Assembly (NCBI GenBank): GCA_036002485.1
Contig: DASYTI010000024.1
Span: forward strand, 1-47,463
DNA from: Candidatus Methylomirabilota bacterium
Lineage (GTDB): Bacteria > Methylomirabilota > Methylomirabilia > Rokubacteriales > CSP1-6
DNA: 47,463 nucleotides
Direction: 5' to 3'
Shown: piece after piece, positions 43,101-47,463 of the stretch
How positions within the stretch are numbered: position 1 is the stretch's first letter
Layout: each line of letters opens with the position of its first letter
Program-made: the position numbers and the translations under genes
Notes under the pieces: generated by a model
The model's database searches: none
What the model was told of the DNA's origin: nothing
Seen by the model: only the letters and a program-made list of their open reading frames with translations

Positions 43101-45853
43101 GCGTAGGCCTCTTTCAGGATTGGCGCGGAGGTGTGATATGGGTCCGTGGCGCCGCCGTAACCAAGATAGCCTCTGCCCATGAAGGCCTCGAGCACCGCTA
43201 CCTGCCTGGCATCCATGAGGGGGCCCCGGCCGGCGGGGTTGATTCCGTCGCTCCCCGTCCAGCGGAACAGGATCTGATCCACGAGCCCACCACGCTGATT
43301 CGGATCACTCGAATTCGTGAACGATTCGACGAGGCCCTTCAATGTTCCGCTCGCATCGCGCACCATCGCCTGGTGCAGGCTATGAGTCGTCCCGTATCCG
43401 GGGAAGTCGGGCAGGGCCGCGACATCTGCGGGAACGTTGAGCAGGGACGCTGCGGTGCTGTGCAGCGGATCAGCTTGGAACCAGACATCCTCAGCCGCTC
43501 CCGTTGTACCGTCAACCCGTGTGAAGCTGCCGATCTGCTTGTGTGCGTTCCCCTGGGTGTCCACCGTCGTGGCGTTGACGTATGCGGTGTTGATGGCCGT
43601 GAGCCCGTGATCGCTCAGCAAGGTGATCTCATCCGGCTCGCTCACCCCATCATCATTGCTATCGCGCCAAATGCGGAGGTTGGACCACAGCGCATCGTTG
43701 GCGTCGATCCGGCCATCCGCATTGCCGTCCCATGAGGCCAGCGCCGCGAAGCCATTGGCCGCCACGCCACCCCCTCGCAGAGGAGTCCGGTTCCCGAAGA
43801 GCTCGGACCCACCATCGATGTGACCATTGCTATCCCGGTCCCACACGAGGAACCCATCGCCCGATCCTGCCCAACCGCTCCGTTCTTTGAACCCGTCGCC
43901 ATTGTGGTCAAAGGGCACGCCATCCGTGGCCGGCGTCGTTTCCACGCCGTCCCCGTCCAGGTCGAGCACGATGGGCGAGACGATCTGCTCCGCGTGGTCG
44001 AACTTGTCGCTGATAGCTCCGATCGTCTGATCGATCCACGACCCGGGAACAGACAGGGCGCGCGGCCCTGTCAGCTGGTCGGTCAATTCCGACTGAGGGT
44101 CGAGCGACAGCAGATCGGATGGCAGCGCCTGCTTTCGGTCCAGCACCTGCTTCCAGGACCACACCGTTCCGTCTCCAAACCGAACCAGCTCGATTCTCGA
44201 GACCGCCTCATCGTCCCAGCTCGGCACCCCATCTTCAATCCAGAGAGTCCCGCCACTCTGATTTCCGCCATCTGTCCCGTTGATACGGAAGACAAGATCG
44301 TTTCCGGACTGGAACACTTCTACCTGATCGGGGGTGATCGACGGATCGAGCTCGATTGTATCCACCTCATCGGCACTGGGGGTCAGGTCCTGATCCCATA
44401 GCCAATCATTGCCGGCTCCGTCGACGCCATAGGTATCGCTTCCACTGCCACCACGCATGGCATCGTCGCCCGGGCCGCCGTCTAGCCTGTCGTTGCCGCG
44501 CCCGCCCTCGAGGCCGTCGTTTCCCGGACCCCCGATGAGCTTGTCGTTCCCGTGCCCGCCGTCCAGCTTGTCGTTTCCAGGCCCGCCATAGAGCTGGTCA
44601 TGGTGACCGGCGCCCACGAGGGCATCATCACCATCTCCGCCAACCATGAGATCAGGCCTGTCGCTACCGGCGAGTTGCTCACTCGCAAATCCGCCAATCT
44701 GAATCAACGTGCCGCGCTCAAAATCGGCCGTCCGTCCGTCAATGAATTTCAAGGTGCCCGAACCATCCGCTTTCTCGTCGATGCTCTCGAGCTCGAGTGA
44801 TGGGCCGACTTCAAGAATTAGCCTCGCCCCTCCATCCACCAGCCCTTGGATGCGCTCAACCGAGCCGGCGGTAGCCACAAGGTTGGGTGCCCCGTCTCGG
44901 TCGAGGCCCACAAGCATTCCTTCTGTCGAACCTTCCGCTGGCACCGTCAAGAGGGATGCGGGCTGCCCCGGTTCGCCCGCCAGCAAGACGTAGGCCTTCC
45001 CGAGTCGCTCCAGGTCGATCTCCGCGGTGGGGTCGATCAATCTGTCGCTGGCGTCACGTAGACTGAGGAACGCACTTGACAGGGCCGAAGCATTGTCCGG
45101 AGTGTCCCGCGTCGGATCAATCTGCAAGGGCGGCAATGGGTCCGTCCCCGGAACCGTGTCAAGCTTTGCTTGGTACTCGTCCAGCGCATGGAAGGCAGCG
45201 ATCGCTCCGGCCAGATAGAGCGGACGGGTCGGGAAGAGGACAGAAGTCACCACGTCCAGAAGCCGCCATATTGGTCCTTGCTCGCCGATCTGGACGACCT
45301 GCCCGATCTGAGACTTGATCGTAGCGATGGGATCGCCTGCGTTGACAATGTTCAAGATGGAGGGCGCGTAACTGGACAACGGAGACACGAATCCTGCCTC
45401 GCCGGCAACAGTTGCCGCTCCGAGAGCGCCGAATGTAACTCCGTATGCGTTGATGAACCCTTGATCGATGAGGTAGGGTACGGACAGTTGAACACCGAGT
45501 CCTCCCAGGGAGTGACCCGTCATGGCGATCTGAACATCCTTGGGTTGATCGCGAGTAACGGCGTCGAGAAAAAGTCGGAGTTGATCGTTATACAGCTGTG
45601 GGAAGTTGTTTCCCAACACCGCCCCATCAGTATCGAGACTCCCGCCGCCATTGAATTGCGTTCCTGCAACTGCCACCGCGATGCGGGTTGGATCCAAGTT
45701 GTTCTGGTAGGCCACTGCCTTGAGTCCGGACTCGGGATCAAAGGCTGTCCTGATTACAACCCAACCGGCCGGTACTCTGGTCGCGCTGTCGTATGCGTGT
45801 GCATTGAGCTCTATGAGTTCTTTCGCATCGACAACAGTCGGGGAGTAACCCAT
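40190..45853 (-). CDS. Giant RTX protein with N-terminal lipase domain
   Basis: 1887 residues. Residues 1-240 form an alpha/beta-hydrolase of lipase class 3 type: nucleophile Ser115 in MTGHSLGG, candidate Asp174 (NAGDP) and His222 (AAFHALDEY). A first RTX block (about 400-470) precedes an FrpC-like region with EF-hand-type calcium loops (LDLDGDGVE, WDRDSNGHID, WRDSNDDGV). From about residue 1040 to 1790, dozens of GGxGxDxLxG nonapeptides alternate with modules containing YLFGRGSGQDTIQ, DQLTVYYWF and VRFADGTVWD. The C-terminus (GYWQRPS) should carry the secretion signal. SD AGGAGGT precedes the ATG. Exported by the adjacent ABC-HlyD genes; calcium likely folds it outside. Substrate unknown. 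Confidence 0.93.
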   Translation of the reverse strand: MGYSPTVVDAKELIELNAHAYDSATRVPAGWVVIRTAFDPESGLKAVAYQNNLDPTRIAVAVAGTQFNGGGSLDTDGAVLGNNFPQLYNDQLRLFLDAVTRDQPKDVQIAMTGHSLGGLGVQLSVPYLIDQGFINAYGVTFGALGAATVAGEAGFVSPLSSYAPSILNIVNAGDPIATIKSQIGQVVQIGEQGPIWRLLDVVTSVLFPTRPLYLAGAIAAFHALDEYQAKLDTVPGTDPLPPLQIDPTRDTPDNASALSSAFLSLRDASDRLIDPTAEIDLERLGKAYVLLAGEPGQPASLLTVPAEGSTEGMLVGLDRDGAPNLVATAGSVERIQGLVDGGARLILEVGPSLELESIDEKADGSGTLKFIDGRTADFERGTLIQIGGFASEQLAGSDRPDLMVGGDGDDALVGAGHHDQLYGGPGNDKLDGGHGNDKLIGGPGNDGLEGGRGNDRLDGGPGDDAMRGGSGSDTYGVDGAGNDWLWDQDLTPSADEVDTIELDPSITPDQVEVFQSGNDLVFRINGTDGGNQSGGTLWIEDGVPSWDDEAVSRIELVRFGDGTVWSWKQVLDRKQALPSDLLSLDPQSELTDQLTGPRALSVPGSWIDQTIGAISDKFDHAEQIVSPIVLDLDGDGVETTPATDGVPFDHNGDGFKERSGWAGSGDGFLVWDRDSNGHIDGGSELFGNRTPLRGGGVAANGFAALASWDGNADGRIDANDALWSNLRIWRDSNDDGVSEPDEITLLSDHGLTAINTAYVNATTVDTQGNAHKQIGSFTRVDGTTGAAEDVWFQADPLHSTAASLLNVPADVAALPDFPGYGTTHSLHQAMVRDASGTLKGLVESFTNSSDPNQRGGLVDQILFRWTGSDGINPAGRGPLMDARQVAVLEAFMGRGYLGYGGATDPYHTSAPILKEAYANLKGLVHAGLMAQTHLADLYDRIGFIWDETRGLKADLSAVTAELQHRLVVDAVAAQADLAEFARGLRTFATEGMLDYWSFRDAFVSQDPSLGWVFDSLRSNFILGTSGPDVLSGTLSDDALRGGTGNDVLRGAEGPDALYGDEGADTLWGQDGDDVVVGGVGSDQLYGGNGADRLEGGDGDDLLFGEAGDDALLGGAGNDQLGGGAGDDVLRGGDGTDVLTGGPGADLLDGGPGSDSMQGHQGNDVYLFGRGSGQDSIQENGDITGASDVIRLGAGIAPSDIAVRREGDHLVLGIKGTTDQLTVYYAFGQFSPANEMEAIVFADGTVWDLLQVKNILIQGTGGPDTLIGYETPDSISGLGGNDVISGRGGNDTLDGGPGADRLDGEAGDDSLRGGAGNDQLYGGSDDDALSGEVGDDYLDGGTGADRLDGGADNDSMNGGRGPDTYLFGRGSGQDTIQDADTMPGVIDAIQLASDLRPSDVAVKRDGDHLVLSINGTSDQLTVYNWFWQDLPDNQVEQVRFADGTVWDTPTIKAKVVTGTPGADTLTGYATADTLDGLAGNDTVFGRADDDMLRGGDGADRLYGETGNDTLLGGPGDDYLNGGAGTDTLDGGAGNDSMDGGLSGDTYLFGRGSGQDTIQDADSTAGVADTIQMAAGVLPIDVALSRNGDHLVLRINGTTDQLTVYYWFWQDLADNRVEQIRFADGTVWDAAAIKLNVLTGTPGADSLVGYATADTLVGLGGNDTIFGRAGDDQLDGGPGADTMYGEAGDDTYLVDNPADVAVESSGKGTDTVLSSVTYALPANIENLMLVGSAMINGNGNALDNVLTGNSAANILAGGAGNDTYVFKPGWGQDTVAENDSAAGNNDRLLFGGPVRPLDLVLSRAGSSLALALHGSADRATVQGWYNGGACQTEVIQAGDGSKLLSNQVDLLIQAMASYSDNTGLTWDQAIDQRPEDVQTVLVGYWQRPS
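40970..42400. repeat. Tandem long repeats inside the RTX gene
   Basis: Three copies of a module of about 540-600 bp can be matched at DNA level. Each has a block encoding YLFGRGSGQ (near 41190, 41735 and 42340) and a block encoding HLVLxIxGTxDQLTVY (near 41050, 41590 and 42190). Nearby RTX nonapeptides are similar too, so recombination between modules could change protein length. Confidence 0.75.
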
Positions 45854-45879
45854 AGAGACCTCCTAAATTAGTAAGGTGA

Positions 45880-47064
45880 TCAGCGTTCCGCGCGTTCGAG
45901 ACCGGAAAGCTCCCAGAGTGTAATCTCAGAACCCCCGACGGCAACGATGATGGTCCCATCAGGGCTAACTCCGAGGCGATCGACACTGTGCCGATGGTCG
46001 GTAAGTACAGCCACTGTTACGCGACTACTGGCATCCAGAAGATAGACAGACCGGCGCAATGCCATGGCCAGATAGCGCGAGTTTGGTGAAAAGGACAAAC
46101 CATAGATGGTGTAGGGTTTCGACGGCTCCAGCATTTGCACCAATTCTCCGGTGACTGCATTGAAGAAACCTAAGCGCGTACCCTCACCAACAGCTACCTG
46201 CTGACCGTCAGGACGAAATGCAATGCTCGGATACCCGACCTCTATTCCCGTCCGGAGACTGACCCATTGCGTCAGTACACGGCCACTAGGTACGTCATAG
46301 ACGAGGATCTCGTTGCCGATGGTCCCGATGAGCCGAGCGCCGTCTGGGCTGAAGGCCACTTGGGCTGCATTAGGCGCTAGAGCTCCAACACGACGCCAAG
46401 TCATGCCGTCCTTGGCATAGAAGGCCAACCCGCCTGTGTAGCTCACAGCGAGATGTCGAGCATCTGGACTGAATGCAATTGCCCGGACGCCGAACGATCC
46501 AATTTCCTGCGTTTCGTCGACAAGATTTTGCACCCACGCGCTGGATTGCCCGTCCCACACACTCACGACGTATCGGCCCGGGCCTGTCGGCATGGGCTGA
46601 TCCGGGCCGCGCCCGATCATCCCGCGCGCCACCGCCAAATAGCGGCCGTCCGGGCTATAGGCAAGGCCATGAGTGCCGCCCATCTGATCCGCCGGTCCGG
46701 GCAATCGTTGACCAGTGCGCACATCCCAGACGCTCATCCGTTTGTCCAGCAGACCACCCACAGCGAGTCGTTGGCTGTTGGGCGCCCAGGCCATGACGTT
46801 GGCATAGCCCGGCGCATCGAGCACAATCCTTCGCACTGCTTTGACCTTCACCATGGCCTCCCGTTGCTTGACGTCCTGAGCTGCGACCAGCCAATCCGCG
46901 CTATCAAGTCGTAGCCAGCGAGAGCCTTCAGGAGAAATGTGGACGATCAGCGACACGACACCCAGCGATACTGCGGCGACTGCTCGCGTCTCGCGCCGTG
47001 CCAGGAGACCGGCCCACGGGCGGTCGGATTTTTCGGGCCGAGGTGAGTCCGTACGGGCTTTCAT
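45880..47064 (-). CDS. Membrane-anchored WD40-like beta-propeller protein
   Basis: 394 residues. One membrane helix (about 28-44) near the N-terminus after a short basic cytoplasmic segment (topology N-in by positive-inside rule), then about six to seven WD40-like repeats, each with a recurrent AFSPDGxxLAV or AYSPDGRYLAV strand pair (e.g. about 133-145, 199-208, 240-248). No catalytic residues are evident. It lies 26 bp upstream of the RTX lipase gene on the same strand and so is probably first in the secretion operon. Base composition looks AT-richer than the surrounding DNA. Role unknown; a chaperone, scaffold or lipase-foldase-like function is speculative. Confidence 0.8.
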   Translation of the reverse strand: MKARTDSPRPEKSDRPWAGLLARRETRAVAAVSLGVVSLIVHISPEGSRWLRLDSADWLVAAQDVKQREAMVKVKAVRRIVLDAPGYANVMAWAPNSQRLAVGGLLDKRMSVWDVRTGQRLPGPADQMGGTHGLAYSPDGRYLAVARGMIGRGPDQPMPTGPGRYVVSVWDGQSSAWVQNLVDETQEIGSFGVRAIAFSPDARHLAVSYTGGLAFYAKDGMTWRRVGALAPNAAQVAFSPDGARLIGTIGNEILVYDVPSGRVLTQWVSLRTGIEVGYPSIAFRPDGQQVAVGEGTRLGFFNAVTGELVQMLEPSKPYTIYGLSFSPNSRYLAMALRRSVYLLDASSRVTVAVLTDHRHSVDRLGVSPDGTIIVAVGGSEITLWELSGLERAER

Positions 47065-47070
47065 GCGCGC

Positions 47071-47100
47071 AAACTAAGCCGCGCAAATGCCAGCCGTCAA
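47071..47100 (-). promoter_or_regulatory. Possible promoter of the WD40-RTX-T1SS operon
   Basis: On the minus strand TTGACG (47100-47095), 18-bp spacer, TAGTTT (47076-47071), six bases before the ATG at 47064. This would give a leaderless mRNA, as at 32746-32774. Confidence 0.5.
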
Positions 47101-47126
47101 CGTGAAATGTTTGATACGCGCAGATG

Positions 47127-47154
47127 TTGGTCTACGGATCGATAGTCAGACCAA
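47127..47154. repeat. Inverted repeat upstream of the RTX operon
   Basis: TTGGTCT (47127-47133) and AGACCAA (47148-47154) are perfect 7-bp arms around a 14-bp spacer, placed between the RES toxin stop and the predicted promoter. It could be an operator for a dimeric regulator or a weak terminator for the RES gene. Confidence 0.5.
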
Positions 47155-47159
47155 GCTGC

Positions 47160-47463
47160 TTACCTGCTCTCGCGAGAAGATCTGCGCGGCCGGTACATGC
47201 GGTCGTCGTAGCGGAACTCGCGCTCGATGGCCATCCGGACCGCGGCAAACTCATGGTGGGCCGGGTTGACGACCGCGTTCTTCTCCTCGGGCACGAGGGC
47301 GGAGGGGACATAGAGGACGAGCGAGCGGAGCTCCTTCGCCCAGGCGGTCCCGAAGGTCATGCTGCCGGGCGTGGCGGGCACGCGCGGCCAGTCGCGCGGC
47401 AGCTGGGCCAGGGCGGGCGTCTCGGCGGAATGCTTGTCCGGCAGCTCGATCCGGACCAGCACC
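47160..47463 (-). CDS. RES-domain toxin, C-terminal part (cut by the window edge)
   Basis: About 100 residues are visible; the 5' part lies beyond the right edge. The segment LPRDWPRVPATPGSMTFGTAW, then LRSLVLYVPSALVPEEKNAVVNPAHHEFAAVR and EFRYDDRMY, is the typical C-terminal half of RES-family toxins, which degrade NAD+. These are usually paired with an Xre/ParS-type antitoxin gene just upstream, which here would be outside the window. The first residues of the domain (Arg/Glu/Ser RES motif) cannot be seen. Confidence 0.82.
   Translation of the reverse strand, partial: VLVRIELPDKHSAETPALAQLPRDWPRVPATPGSMTFGTAWAKELRSLVLYVPSALVPEEKNAVVNPAHHEFAAVRMAIEREFRYDDRMYRPRRSSRESR

Overview
High-GC bacterial DNA with compact operons. 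Many stop/start codons overlap as ATGA or GTGA, GTG/TTG starts occur, and several predicted promoters sit almost on the start codon. The gene mix (branched-chain amino acid ABC importer, CurA-like reductase, MBL hydrolase, many MFS/amidase/crotonase genes, abundant small palindromic repeats) suggests a soil or subsurface lineage such as Methylomirabilota/Rokubacteria. That placement is an inference from gene content; there is no rRNA or other marker in the window. No tRNA, rRNA, CRISPR array, IS transposase or prophage was seen.

Layout. 0.1-6.1 kb: reductase + RNase D operon, SDR dehydrogenase, conserved hypothetical, PPOX flavoprotein, and a Cache-HAMP sensor paired with a DUF4388-like protein. 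6.1-12.7 kb: a MITE-like element, ettA, and a complete livGFHMK-type importer behind a near-perfect sigma70 promoter, closed by a palindromic terminator. 12.7-15.7 kb: a secreted hypothetical, then what I consider the most novel locus: an ECF sigma factor gene overlapping a gene for an anti-sigma zinc finger fused to O6-alkylguanine-DNA methyltransferase and then to an Ada-type Cys4 domain, followed by a two-gene operon of small proteins. Two upstream regions in this locus carry the same bipartite promoter-like motif with identical spacing. 15.6-20 kb: second MITE-like element, MpaB/DUF2236 protein, dispersed hairpin repeat, HhH protein, CxxC protein, a decayed cyclase pseudogene, and class I aldolase next to fructose-1,6-bisphosphatase.

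20-36.6 kb: glycine-zipper protein, MFS transporter, three tandem paralogous secreted proteins, PhnZ-like HD protein, CDGSH protein, SnoaL-like protein, MBL hydrolase + fumarase operon, solute-binding protein, MFS + enoyl-CoA hydratase, an NtrC-type two-component pair, EthD-like and lipoprotein genes, an amidase with a tiny upstream partner, and a SocA-like protein.

36.7-47.1 kb (minus strand): one apparent operon reading WD40-repeat membrane protein -> 1887-residue RTX lipase -> type I secretion ABC transporter (degenerate C39 domain) -> HlyD adaptor. Its upstream part looks less GC-rich than the rest and may be acquired DNA. A RES-type toxin gene is cut by the right edge.
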